From Salinirussus sp. (GTDB lineage: Archaea > Halobacteriota > Halobacteria > Halobacteriales > Haloarculaceae), in the NCBI GenBank assembly GCA_028275005.1, contig JAQCNN010000019.1, positions 1 through 20,412 on the forward strand: a stretch of 20,412 nucleotides of DNA, read 5' to 3'. Below the pieces are notes generated by a model. It worked only from the letters and a program-made list of their open reading frames with translations. It made no database searches and had not been told where the DNA came from. This document shows, piece after piece, positions 1 to 7,552 of this stretch. The translations under genes were made by a program, and so were the position numbers. How positions within the stretch are numbered: position 1 is the stretch's first letter; each line of letters opens with the position of its first letter.

Positions 1-303
1 GTTGCCGGTCCACTCGAAGGCGACGGTGGCGCCGTTGTCGACGTGGACGGCGGCGGGGCCGTAGCCGTAGGAGCCGCCGTTTGCCTCGACACCGACTTCG
101 ACGGTGACCTCGTCGCTCCCACGCATGTCCTCGACGCTGTCGAAGTTGCCGACGTCGCCGAGCCAGCCGCCGAAGTCGGGCTCGCCGCCGCCCCCGCCGC
201 CGCCCTCTTCCTCGGCGGCGGCGGCCGGGGCACTCGCGGCTCCGACGGCCGCAGCACCGCCGGCGGCTCCGGCAGTCGTCCGGAGAAAGTCCCGTCTATG
301 CAT
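1..303 (-). CDS. Halocyanin-type blue copper protein, N-terminal part (cut by window edge)
   Basis: The reading frame runs off the left edge, leaving the first 101 residues. The start is the ATG at 303; the next upstream in-frame codon is a stop. The protein opens with MHRRDFLRTTAGAAGG, a twin-arginine signal with an Ala-rich hydrophobic stretch, then an Ala/Glu/Gly-rich linker (about residues 25-40, seven glycines in a row) and the start of a cupredoxin fold with the halocyanin signature FGGWLGDVGNFD (about 43-54). The copper ligands (His, Cys, His, Met) lie beyond the edge and cannot be checked. Halocyanins are membrane-associated or periplasm-facing electron carriers in haloarchaea. The family call is firm from the signature. 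Electron donor and acceptor are unknown. Confidence 0.88.
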   Translation of the reverse strand, partial: MHRRDFLRTTAGAAGGAAAVGAASAPAAAAEEEGGGGGGGEPDFGGWLGDVGNFDSVEDMRGSDEVTVEVGVEANGGSYGYGPAAVHVDNGATVAFEWTGN

Positions 304-328
304 ACACAGCGGGGGTCAGAACCGTGAT

Positions 329-338
329 TGTATAAACC
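329..338 (-). promoter_or_regulatory. TATA box of the halocyanin gene
   Basis: On the minus strand the element reads GTTTATAC (core complement of 331-336), 28-33 nt before the ATG at 303. This is the spacing expected for a leaderless or near-leaderless haloarchaeal transcript. Confidence 0.6.
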
Positions 339-444
339 CACCGAAGACGCCTACGGCCGGCGTTTTCCCCGCCGTACGCGTCGTTCGAACCGGGCCACAG
401 CCCGTCCACACTCCAGCGGCCCGCCGCCGACGCGTCCCAGCCCC

Positions 445-1413
445 TCAGCCCGCCGGCTGGTTGTCCGACGGTTCGCCGGTCGTCGCCCCTTCGCTCGCTG
501 TCTGCTCGCCCGACCGGTCGGACCCGTCAACCGCCTCCGCCGTGTCCTCGTCCCGGACCAACTCCTCGGGCAACTCCCCCTCGACGCCGGAGAGTTCGTC
601 GAGGAACTCGGGGCGCTCGCCGTCATCCAGCCCGACCGCGCGCAGCCGGTTGCGGAACTCCTCGGCGCGGTACTTATCCGAGAGACGGGCGTTGGCGACG
701 ACGGCAAACAGCACGAGACCGATCGCCAGAAACCCGAGCGCGGCGACAAACAGGAGCGCCGGGTTGCTGAACTGTGAGGTCGTCCCCGGCTGTGAGACGA
801 GGCCAAAGCCGTAGACGAGCGCGGCGCCAAACAGCACCACCCCGGCGAGCACCTGGGCGCCCGCGACAACCTGGAGGACGGTGTTCCCCAGGGCGTCACT
901 GGACTCGGGGACCTCCTGGGGCGCCGGCAGCACACCCTCCTCGGGGGCGTCGGGCACCTCGTAGGACTCCATCGAGCACAGCGCCACGACCGGCTTCACG
1001 TCCCGGAGGACGGTCCCTCGACCCTCCACACTCCCGTCGGGGTAGACCGCCGCGTAGCCGTTGTCGGAGTAGGCGGTCAGCAGGTCGTCGAACCGTTCGA
1101 CCCGGGCGAAGATATCCCGGCTCGCCACCCGGTTTTTGACGTCGTCCTCGACCCGGTCGAGCAACGCCTCGCCGGTGATCCAGGTCCCGGGGTCGAAGGC
1201 GGCCTCCCACTCCTCCTGGTTCATCTCCGCCATATCCCGGGGCCCGAAGTCCTCGAAGTCGTACTTCTCCTCGACCTCCTGACGGAGCGCGTCGAGCTCT
1301 GCGTCCTCCTGTTCGCCCTCGGCCGCTGCTCGTGGCTCGGCCGACCCGTCGGGGGCCCCGTCGTCGCCCCCCTCACCCTCGCCGTTTGCCTCGGCCTCGG
1401 AGGAATCGCTCAT
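445..1413 (-). CDS. Conserved haloarchaeal two-TM membrane protein of unknown function
   Basis: 322 residues from the ATG at 1413. The frame stays open further upstream to 1536, but that stretch overlaps the divergent helicase gene, lacks the acidic character of the rest and is rejected. Layout: a disordered Glu/Asp/Gly-rich N-terminus (1-50), a soluble mixed region (about 51-170, with repeated Tyr/Asp/Phe), two hydrophobic helices (about 176-206 and 217-243) joined by a short polar loop, and an acidic C-terminal tail (about 245-322). No catalytic motif is recognised. The two helices close together suggest a hairpin anchored in the membrane with both ends on the same side. Starts of this gene and the XPB-type helicase are 88 bp apart, so the two promoters share one short region. 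A weak GGTATC-like box lies at 1433-1438. Function unknown. Confidence 0.8.
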   Translation of the reverse strand: MSDSSEAEANGEGEGGDDGAPDGSAEPRAAAEGEQEDAELDALRQEVEEKYDFEDFGPRDMAEMNQEEWEAAFDPGTWITGEALLDRVEDDVKNRVASRDIFARVERFDDLLTAYSDNGYAAVYPDGSVEGRGTVLRDVKPVVALCSMESYEVPDAPEEGVLPAPQEVPESSDALGNTVLQVVAGAQVLAGVVLFGAALVYGFGLVSQPGTTSQFSNPALLFVAALGFLAIGLVLFAVVANARLSDKYRAEEFRNRLRAVGLDDGERPEFLDELSGVEGELPEELVRDEDTAEAVDGSDRSGEQTASEGATTGEPSDNQPAG

Positions 1414-1472
1414 TACCGGCCCTTCGAGCGGGGATACCGTTAGCGTGACGGTCGCTGGAGCGGCCGGACAGG

Positions 1473-1478
1473 CTTTTG
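1473..1478 (+). promoter_or_regulatory. T-only promoter box (CTTTTG) of the helicase gene
   Basis: CTTTTG, first T 28 nt before the GTG at 1502, in otherwise GC-rich DNA. The same box at the same distance precedes the genes at 3391 and 14038, and variants precede those at 8284 and 15822 (minus), so it is likely the TATA-equivalent of a leaderless transcript. Confidence 0.5.
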
Positions 1479-1501
1479 CCCCTGTCGCCCCCACCCCCGC
1501 T

Positions 1502-2845
1502 GTGGCCGATATCACGCTCAGCTTCGCGGAGGGCACGGTCCGGGTCGACGGCCCCGAGGGGGTCCTCGGAGACCTGCCGGGCGTGGACTTCGACCCTCGT
1601 TCGGAGTCCGGCCGGGTACCCGCCTACCGGTATGCGGCGCTCCGGGCCGCTCTCAGGGGCCGTGGGGTGACCGTCGACGACGACGTGTTCGACCTCTCCC
1701 CCCTCGACCTCACGTCGGCCTACGAACTCCGGCCCTACCAGCAGGCGGCGCTTGCGGCGTGGACCGACGCCGACCGTCGCGGGGTGGTGGAACTCCCGAC
1801 CGGCAGCGGCAAGACCGTCATCGGCCTCGCCGCGGTCGCGGCTGTCGGCAAACCGGCGCTGGTGGTCGTCCCCACCGTCGACCTGCTGGAGCAGTGGCGC
1901 GAGGAACTCACCCGGGAGTTCGACGCCGACGTCGGTCAGTTGGGCGGGGGCACCCAGCGGGTCGGCGAGCTCACTGTCGCCACCTACGACTCCGCGTACC
2001 TCCGTGCGGACGAACTGGGCGACCGGTTCGGGCTCGTCGTCTTCGACGAGGTCCACCACCTCGGGGGCGAGGGCTACCGCGATATCGGCCGTCTGCTGGC
2101 CGCGCCCGCCCGGCTGGGGCTCACAGCCACCTTCGAGCGCCCCGACGGCGCCCACGAGGCCGTCGCGACCCTCCTGGGCCCGGTTGTCCACCGGCTCTCC
2201 CCCGATGACCTGGCGGGCGACCACCTCGCACCCTACGACATCAAGCGTCTGGAAGTCGAGCTCACCCCGGAGGAGCGCGAGCGCTACGAGGAGCACCAGG
2301 GGACGTTCACCGACTACCTCGCGTCGTCGAGTATCGAGCTCCGGAGCGGGAGTGACTACCAGGAACTCGTAAAGCGGTCGGGCACGGACCCCCGGGCCCG
2401 AGAGGCGCTGCTGGCGAAACAGCGGGCCCGCGAGGTGGTGTTGACCGCTCAGGGCAAGCTCGACCGCCTCGAAACCCTGCTCGACCGGCACCGCGAGGAC
2501 CGGCTGCTCGTCTTCACCGCCTCGACGGACCTGGTCTACCGGGTCTCCGAGCGCTTCCTGATGCCCGCAATCACCCACGAGACCGGGACCGACGAGCGCC
2601 GCGAGATACTCGAGCGATTCCGGGCAGGCACCTACTCCCGGGTCGTCACCGCGAACGTCCTCGACGAGGGGGTGGACGTCCCCGACGCGACCGTCGGTAT
2701 CCTGCTTGCGGGCTCCGGCAGTGAGCGGGAGTTCACCCAGCGGCTCGGCCGACTGCTCAGGCCCGGCGAGGGCGAGCGGGCGTTGCTGTACGAGCTCGTC
2801 ACCGCCGAGACGGCCGAACAGCGGGTGGCCGACCGTCGGCGGTAG
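1502..2845 (+). CDS. xpb: XPB/Rad25-type superfamily 2 DNA helicase
   Basis: 447 residues from the GTG at 1502. An in-frame upstream extension to 1445 is rejected because it would swallow the promoter box. Helicase motifs in order: YQQAALAAW (Q-motif region), Walker A PTGSGKT with the lysine at 104, DEVH box at 182-185, motif III LTAT followed by FERPDG, an inserted helical region (about 265-315) where XPB has its thumb, then the second RecA domain with FTAS, ANVLDEGVDVP (motif V) and QRLGRLLRPG (motif VI, Q413). XPB is an ATP-dependent 3'-5' DNA translocase; archaeal versions work in DNA repair and partner with the Bax1 nuclease. The Bax1 gene lies downstream at 3391, with a small gene between. 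Assignment to the XPB/RAD25 family is confident; a direct repair role here is inference from the pairing. Confidence 0.92.
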   Translation: MADITLSFAEGTVRVDGPEGVLGDLPGVDFDPRSESGRVPAYRYAALRAALRGRGVTVDDDVFDLSPLDLTSAYELRPYQQAALAAWTDADRRGVVELPTGSGKTVIGLAAVAAVGKPALVVVPTVDLLEQWREELTREFDADVGQLGGGTQRVGELTVATYDSAYLRADELGDRFGLVVFDEVHHLGGEGYRDIGRLLAAPARLGLTATFERPDGAHEAVATLLGPVVHRLSPDDLAGDHLAPYDIKRLEVELTPEERERYEEHQGTFTDYLASSSIELRSGSDYQELVKRSGTDPRAREALLAKQRAREVVLTAQGKLDRLETLLDRHREDRLLVFTASTDLVYRVSERFLMPAITHETGTDERREILERFRAGTYSRVVTANVLDEGVDVPDATVGILLAGSGSEREFTQRLGRLLRPGEGERALLYELVTAETAEQRVADRRR

Positions 2846-2880
2846 CCTGGTACACACCACACCAGACCGACCTCGGGAAC

Positions 2881-2891
2881 AACTACATACG
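2881..2891 (+). promoter_or_regulatory. Possible weak TATA element before the small gene of the XPB-Bax1 module
   Basis: AACTACATACG is the most AT-rich stretch in the gap after the helicase gene and is centred about 28 nt before the GTG at 2914. A second AT-rich patch (CTAAGTATC) lies only about 5-12 nt before the start, too close for a TATA box. If real, the small gene has its own leaderless transcript. Confidence 0.35.
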
Positions 2892-2913
2892 CCCGACGCC
2901 CCTAAGTATCGGT

Positions 2914-3330
2914 GTGACACAGGGGTACGACCCAGCGGAGGTCCCGCTGTACGAGGGCCGCGAGGCAGTCGAGGAGGGGTACGCCGCCGCCCAGCGCGAG
3001 CGCGTCCCCTTCTTCGCCGTCGAGGCCTACGAGGAGGGGTACGCGGTCACCTACGACCTGCTACCCACCGGTCACCAGCTCGCACCGGCCGCCCATCAAG
3101 AGGTCACCGAGCGTCTCACCGACGAGGTAGAGGCAATCGTCGGCGACGACTCACTCCCCACCGCCGAGGTCGGCCGCTCGCTCAGCCCCTCGCTCGGCAA
3201 CCTCTCACTGTTCGAGCGCGAAGAGAGCGCCCGCCGCGTCGCCGCGGCCGTCTCGGACGTCGTCCTCGACCGGGCAAACTGGGTCGAGGCCGACCCCCCC
3301 GACTCGACCCCCTCGGACCGCCTGAACTGA
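2914..3330 (+). CDS. Small acidic protein of unknown function between XPB and Bax1
   Basis: 138 residues from a GTG. No Walker, zinc or membrane motif is seen. The sequence is acidic, with two similar segments near the N-terminus (EAVEEGYA and EAYEEGYAV, about residues 18-25 and 42-50), suggesting a small repeated alpha/beta unit. A helical, Arg/Glu-rich stretch (about 100-125) follows, then a polar tail with DPPDSTPSDRLN. Codon use and amino-acid composition match the flanking genes, so it looks real rather than a chance frame. It lies between the XPB helicase and Bax1 nuclease, 68 bp and 60 bp from each, all in one direction. I do not recognise the family. A role with the helicase-nuclease pair is suggested only by position. 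Confidence 0.72.
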   Translation: MTQGYDPAEVPLYEGREAVEEGYAAAQRERVPFFAVEAYEEGYAVTYDLLPTGHQLAPAAHQEVTERLTDEVEAIVGDDSLPTAEVGRSLSPSLGNLSLFEREESARRVAAAVSDVVLDRANWVEADPPDSTPSDRLN

Positions 3331-3360
3331 CCGCCCGGCGCCGGCGGGCGCCACACGGCA

Positions 3361-3388
3361 CTTTTGTCACTCGCCCGCCGAGGAGGAG
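3361..3388 (+). promoter_or_regulatory. T-only promoter box plus strong Shine-Dalgarno for bax1
   Basis: CTTTTGTC at 3361-3368 starts 30 nt before the GTG at 3391, matching the box before the helicase gene. AGGAGGAG at 3381-3388 is a near-perfect Shine-Dalgarno ending two nt before the GTG. The SD supports the GTG over the in-frame TTG at 3364. Confidence 0.5.
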
Positions 3389-3390
3389 CT

Positions 3391-4938
3391 GTGCTGACGA
3401 AGGATCTCCTGCGTGTCTCCCGGGCCGGCGGCGGCTACCACCCGCAGTTTGCCGGCGAGGACGAGACAGCACTCGCCGCCCGTGTCCTCGGCTGTTACCA
3501 GGGCCACGTCGGCGAGCAGCGCGGGGCGCTGACGGAAGCGCTCCGAGAGCTGGAGCGCGACAGCGGCGACTTCAAGCTGGTCCGTGGCCTCGCGAAACTG
3601 CTGGAGCGGGAGGCGACCTTCGAGGCCCGCGCGACACTCGACCCGCGGCGGGCTCGCCGGGCGGCCTTCGAGGCCGGCGAGAGAGGTGTCGTCACCGAGG
3701 CCGAGCGCGAGGAGGCGCTCGCGACCGCCGCGGACAGCCTCGACGCGACGCCGGAGGCGGTGGCAACATCGCTGTACGCCGACCTGGATGACCGGCAGGT
3801 GCTCGCGACCATCGACCGGGCGTGGGAGCCGGCGGCACTGGTCGACCAGTACAACCTCTCGCTGGCCCAGACTGCGCTGTTCGATGCGACCGAGATACGG
3901 GTCCGCTCGAGTGACCCCCGACGGGTGGTCTCGGCCGTCAAGCGCCTCCGGCTGCTGTATGAGGTCCGCCGGCTCCCCGAGGACGAGCGCCGACGGGTCG
4001 CAGCCACCGACCGGGAGGTCGTGGTGACCGGGCCGGACGCCCTGTTCCGGTCGACCCGCCGGTACGGCACCCGGTTTGCCCGCCTGCTCCGCGCCCTCGC
4101 CGGGACACGGGAGTGGGAGCTCCGGGCGACGGTCGACGACCGCGGGACAGAGCGGGAACTCGTCCTCACCGACGCCGACGTGTCGGTCCCCGACGCCGAC
4201 CCCGTGACGGAGGTGAGTTACGATAGCGGCGTCGAGGCCGACTTCGCCGCCCGCTTTGGCTCGCTCGACCTGGACTGGGAGCTCGTCCGCGAACCCGACG
4301 CCGTCGCGGCCGGCGAACACGTCGTCATCCCGGACTTTGCCTTCGACTACCGCCACGGCGACTTCCGTGTCTACTTCGAGATAATGGGCTTTTGGACCCC
4401 CGAGTACGTCGAGAAGAAGCTCACCCGGCTCGAGGCGGTCGAGGACGTGAAGATGCTCGTGGCCGTCGACGAGAGTCTGGGGGTTGGCGAGGCGGTCGAG
4501 ACCCGTGACCACCGCGCGGTCCCCTACTCGGGCTCCGTCCGGGTGAAGGATGTCCGCGACGCCCTCCGTGGCTACGAGGCCGACCTGGCCGCCGAAGCCG
4601 CCGCCGCCCTCCCCGACGAGCTCCACCCCGCTGCCGACGTGGTGACCATCGCCGACCTCGCCGCTGCCAACGGCGTCAGTGAGCGGGCCATCGAGGACAC
4701 ACCCGTCCCCGAGCACGAGCGGGTCGGGCGGACGTTCGTCCGACCCGCCGTCCTCGACGAGCTCGCCGACCGGGTCGAGGCGGGGATGACCCTGTCGGCG
4801 GCCGAGGATATCCTCGCCGAGTTCGGCATCGACGACGCGAGTGCGGCCCTCTCGCGGCTGGGGTACCGGGTCGCCTGGGACGGGCTCAGCGGCGGGACCG
4901 TCCGCCGGCGCGAGACGGACACAGGTGACGGGGCGTGA
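3391..4938 (+). CDS. bax1: Bax1 (DUF790) nuclease, partner of XPB
   Basis: 515 residues. The GTG at 3391 gives MLTKDLLRVSRAGGGYHPQF, the usual N-terminus of this family, and carries a strong SD; a TTG 27 nt upstream is rejected. Bax1 proteins have an N-terminal helical region, a central XPB-like recognition region and a PD-(D/E)XK-type nuclease core. Here the core is visible as IPDFAFDY with P314-D315, then YFEIMGFWTPEYVEKK with E330 and K341-K342. Archaeal XPB-Bax1 is described as a helicase-nuclease that opens and incises DNA beside a lesion or bubble. The C-terminus (about 425-500) contains helical segments with an ANGVSERAIED pattern reminiscent of a helix-turn-helix. It is encoded after xpb and the unknown 138-residue protein. 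Family assignment is confident. Confidence 0.9.
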   Translation: MLTKDLLRVSRAGGGYHPQFAGEDETALAARVLGCYQGHVGEQRGALTEALRELERDSGDFKLVRGLAKLLEREATFEARATLDPRRARRAAFEAGERGVVTEAEREEALATAADSLDATPEAVATSLYADLDDRQVLATIDRAWEPAALVDQYNLSLAQTALFDATEIRVRSSDPRRVVSAVKRLRLLYEVRRLPEDERRRVAATDREVVVTGPDALFRSTRRYGTRFARLLRALAGTREWELRATVDDRGTERELVLTDADVSVPDADPVTEVSYDSGVEADFAARFGSLDLDWELVREPDAVAAGEHVVIPDFAFDYRHGDFRVYFEIMGFWTPEYVEKKLTRLEAVEDVKMLVAVDESLGVGEAVETRDHRAVPYSGSVRVKDVRDALRGYEADLAAEAAAALPDELHPAADVVTIADLAAANGVSERAIEDTPVPEHERVGRTFVRPAVLDELADRVEAGMTLSAAEDILAEFGIDDASAALSRLGYRVAWDGLSGGTVRRRETDTGDGA

Positions 4939-4971
4939 GCCCGGGAGTGGCGGGGACAGGCAAGGGGAAAG

Positions 4972-4979
4972 ACACTACT
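4972..4979 (+). promoter_or_regulatory. Possible hisG promoter box
   Basis: ACACTACT, 23-30 nt before the ATG at 5002, follows the purine run GGGGAAAG, which could be the BRE. It is the only AT-richer stretch in the 63-bp gap after bax1. Confidence 0.35.
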
Positions 4980-5001
4980 CGCGGGCCCTGCCAGGGTGGG
5001 T

Positions 5002-5847
5002 ATGCGCATTGCCGTCCCGAACAAGGGCCGCCTGCACGACCCGGCGGTCGACCTGCTCGAGCGTGCGGGGTTACACCTGGTCGACGGGGCCGACCGCAAG
5101 CTCTACGCCGACACGGTCGACCCGGCGGTGACGGTGCTGTTCGCCCGCGCGTCGGACATCCCCGAGTACGTCGCCGACGGCGCCGCCGACGTCGGGCTGA
5201 CGGGGCTGGACCAGGTCCGCGAATCCGGCGTCGACCTGCTCGACCTGCTGGATCTCGGGTTTGGCGCCTGCCGGCTCGTCCTCGCGACGCCGGAGGACGA
5301 CGCAGTCGAGACGCCGGCGGACCTCGCGGGCGGGACCGTCGCCACCGAGTTCCCGAACGTCACCCGCACCTATTTCGCGGACCGCGGGGTCGACGTTGAC
5401 ATCGTCGAGGTGTCGGGCGCGACCGAACTCACCCCACACGTCGACATCGCCGAGGCCATCGTCGACATCACCTCCACCGGGACGACGCTGCGGATGAACC
5501 GCCTGGCCGTCGTCGACGAGGTACTCGAGTCCTCGGTCCGGCTCTTTGCCCGGCCGGAGACCGCCGACGACCCCAAGCTCGAGCAGGTCACCACCGCGCT
5601 CGGCTCGGTGCTGGCCGCGGAGGACCGGCGCTACCTGATGATGAACGTCGACGGGGACAACCTCGACGCGGTGAAGGAGGTGCTCCCGGGGATGGGCGGC
5701 CCGACGGTGATGGATATCGCGGGCAGTGACGCTGTCGCCGTCCACGCCGTCGTCGAGGAGGCCCGGGTCTTCGAGACGATCGCCGACCTCAAGGCCGCCG
5801 GCGCCAGCGACGTGCTCGTCACCGAGATCGAGCGCCTGGTCGAGTAG
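5002..5847 (+). CDS. hisG: ATP phosphoribosyltransferase, long form (HisG)
   Basis: 281 residues. The ATG at 5002 gives the family start MRIAVPNKGRL; a GTG two codons upstream is possible but less typical. The enzyme joins ATP and PRPP to make phosphoribosyl-ATP, the first step of histidine synthesis. Visible features: NKGRL at the N-terminus, DVGLTGLD (about 63-70), and the PRPP-binding loop DITSTGTTL (155-163). Length and the C-terminal segment (about 210-281, beginning near EDRRYLMMNVD) match the long form, which has its own ACT-like regulatory domain and needs no HisZ. Other his genes are not in the window, as is common in haloarchaea. The stop codon is followed with no gap by the ATG of the methyltransferase, so the two are probably co-transcribed and translationally coupled. 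Confidence 0.95.
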   Translation: MRIAVPNKGRLHDPAVDLLERAGLHLVDGADRKLYADTVDPAVTVLFARASDIPEYVADGAADVGLTGLDQVRESGVDLLDLLDLGFGACRLVLATPEDDAVETPADLAGGTVATEFPNVTRTYFADRGVDVDIVEVSGATELTPHVDIAEAIVDITSTGTTLRMNRLAVVDEVLESSVRLFARPETADDPKLEQVTTALGSVLAAEDRRYLMMNVDGDNLDAVKEVLPGMGGPTVMDIAGSDAVAVHAVVEEARVFETIADLKAAGASDVLVTEIERLVE

Positions 5848-6900
5848 ATGGAGACGACCCACCGAGTCCACGCGGCCGACGCCCGCGACCTCACCCTCCC
5901 GGACGAGAGTGTCGCCCTCGCCGTCACCTCGCCGCCGTACCCGATGGTCGAACTCTGGGACGACCTCTTTGCCGACCTCTCTGCCGACGCCGCCGACGCT
6001 CTGGCCGCCGGGGACGGCGAGGCGGCCTTCGCGGCCATGCACGCCGTCCTTGACGAGGTCTGGGCGGAACTGGCCCGCGTCCTCCGCCCGGGCGGGATTG
6101 CCTGTATCAACGTCGGTGACGCCACCCGCACGCTCGAACGCTTCCGGGTCTACCCCAACCACAGCCGGATCCTCGACACCTTCGTCGAGCTTGGCTTTGA
6201 CCCACTCCCCGGGGTCCTCTGGCGCAAGCCCGCAAACAGCGCCGCGAAGTTCATGGGCTCGGGGATGGTCCCGTCGAACGCATACGTCACGCTAGAACAC
6301 GAACACATCCTCGTCCTCCGGAAGGGTGCCCGACGCTCCTTTCCGGCCGGGGACGACCGCCGCTACGAGTCCGCCTACTTCTGGGAGGAGCGTAACCGCT
6401 GGTTCTCGGACGTCTGGACGGACATCCGCGGACGCCTCCAGGACCTGCCCGACGACGGCCGCCGGGACCGCGCCGCCGCCTTTCCCTTTGCAGTTCCCTA
6501 CCGCCTGATAAATATGTTCTCGGTGTACGGCGACCGGGTGCTCGACCCCTTCTGGGGGACCGGCACGACGACGCTGGCGGCGATGGTCGCCGGCCGGGAC
6601 TCGGTGGGGTACGAACTCGACGAGGCCTTCCTCGACGCCTTCGAGGCCCGCGCCGGTGACCTCCCGGGTCTCTCCCGACGTGTGGTCGACCGCCGGCTCG
6701 ACGCCCACCGGGAGTTTGTCGCCGACCGCCGCGACGCCGGCGAGACACTGGGCTACGAGGCCGAACACTACGACTTTCCGGTCCGGACCAAACAGGAGCG
6801 ACAGATTCGGCTGCGCACCGCCGAGACCGTCGAGCGGGTCGGCGCTCCCGGCGATATAGAGGGCTCCGACGCCGACCTCGCCTACCGGGTACAGTACTGA
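5848..6900 (+). CDS. Beta-class DNA methyltransferase (SPPY type), likely CTAG N4-cytosine methylase
   Basis: 350 residues. The ATG follows the hisG stop directly. Catalytic motif IV is SPPY at 28-31, which is typical of N4-cytosine methylases, and the SAM-binding FWGTG (235-239, preceded by D233) lies in the C-terminal half. This order (IV before I) defines the beta class. The region between (about 90-210) would carry the target recognition part. No restriction endonuclease gene is adjacent, so it looks like an orphan modification enzyme. Haloarchaea widely carry an orphan CTAG-specific m4C methylase (Zim-type; HVO_0794 in Haloferax volcanii). The family match and the scarcity of CTAG in this window (three sites found) make that target likely but not proven. 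One of the three CTAG sites (6292-6295) is inside this gene. Confidence 0.85.
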   Translation: METTHRVHAADARDLTLPDESVALAVTSPPYPMVELWDDLFADLSADAADALAAGDGEAAFAAMHAVLDEVWAELARVLRPGGIACINVGDATRTLERFRVYPNHSRILDTFVELGFDPLPGVLWRKPANSAAKFMGSGMVPSNAYVTLEHEHILVLRKGARRSFPAGDDRRYESAYFWEERNRWFSDVWTDIRGRLQDLPDDGRRDRAAAFPFAVPYRLINMFSVYGDRVLDPFWGTGTTTLAAMVAGRDSVGYELDEAFLDAFEARAGDLPGLSRRVVDRRLDAHREFVADRRDAGETLGYEAEHYDFPVRTKQERQIRLRTAETVERVGAPGDIEGSDADLAYRVQY

Positions 6901-7102
6901 CCGACCGGAACGACCACTACGGCGTGGCGCCGCTGGCTGCCGTCTCTCGTTGCGCTCTGGCCGGTGTGTTTGGCCTCCCGGGCAGGCACCCCCCCGACCG
7001 ACACCCCGCCGTCGACGTCGCGCGGGCGAGTGAGCGGGTCACAAACCACACTTAGGGGCCGTCGTGGCGGCGGGTGACCGGCCGAGTGCCCCGCGGCCGG
7101 CC

Positions 7103-7483
7103 TCAGATGAACCCAAAGAGGTTGTTCAGCGCCACCCCGAGCACGGCGCCAAAGCTAAAGTGAAGGAGGACGAGCGGTGCGGTCGACCCCCACTTCAGCC
7201 GGTAGACGAAGCTGATCGAGATTGCGTCGGCGACGAGTGTCGCCAGGATGGCGACCCCGGCGGCCGTCGACGCGGTCAGCGGGCCGACGCCGGCCTGGCC
7301 GTACTGGCCGAGCAGGATGCTCGTCGCGGCGGGGACGAGCGCGGCGTAGGCGGCCCGCTGGCTCGGCACGTCGCCGATGTAGAAGGTGGCCGCGAGGTGT
7401 AGCGTGACGGCGTAGAACACCCACGCGACCAGAAAGGTCACGAGCAGCGGCACGACGCCGCCCGGGACCAACTGAAGCACCAT
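7103..7483 (-). CDS. Small polytopic membrane protein, conserved in haloarchaea, function unknown
   Basis: 126 residues from the ATG at 7483, almost entirely hydrophobic with about four transmembrane helices (near 5-30, 42-60, 68-92 and 98-124). Short polar turns separate them, including GDVPSQRAA (about 37-45) and YRLKWGS (about 93-99). No transporter or enzyme motif is seen. It may belong to a haloarchaeal DUF family (DUF7473-like; recalled from memory, not checked). The gene follows tbp on the same strand with a 69-bp gap that holds its own candidate promoter, ACAAATC at about 7505-7512, 24-30 nt upstream. It converges on the methyltransferase gene, with 202 bp between the two stops. Confidence 0.75.
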   Translation of the reverse strand: MVLQLVPGGVVPLLVTFLVAWVFYAVTLHLAATFYIGDVPSQRAAYAALVPAATSILLGQYGQAGVGPLTASTAAGVAILATLVADAISISFVYRLKWGSTAPLVLLHFSFGAVLGVALNNLFGFI

Positions 7484-7552
7484 AGCCCGGCTTCGGTCGC
7501 CGGTGATTTGTAGCCTGTTATTCGCCCGTCCCTCAGTCGGAGCGACGCCCGC

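Noticed and set aside
340..444. A possible terminator hairpin between the convergent-like ends near 355-380 (CGGCG/CGCCG arms).
   Set aside because: The arms are short, no T-run follows, and such GC inverted repeats are common in this DNA.
1373..2920. A 515-codon open frame antisense to the XPB helicase gene, and similar long antisense frames at 3367-4716 (-), 5071-6162 (-), 10747-12240 (+), 13345-14871 (-) and 15073-17361 (+).
   Set aside because: Long antisense frames are a normal by-product of GC-rich codon use. Their products lack known domains, and the opposite strand carries clear conserved families.
5848..6900. A restriction-modification system around the methylase.
   Set aside because: Neighbours are hisG and, across a convergent gap, a small membrane protein and tbp. 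No endonuclease or specificity gene is present.
7037..7079. A 6-bp inverted repeat GGTCAC/GTGACC with a 31-bp spacer in the 6901-7102 gap.
   Set aside because: Short arms with a long spacer are expected by chance; no gene start is near enough for an operator role.
7074..7163. A 29-codon frame with a GTG start about 25 nt after an AT-rich ACTTAGG patch, between the convergent methylase and membrane-protein genes.
   Set aside because: The product is basic and low in acidic residues, and it runs into the 3' end of the opposite gene. Promoter-like DNA alone is not enough support.
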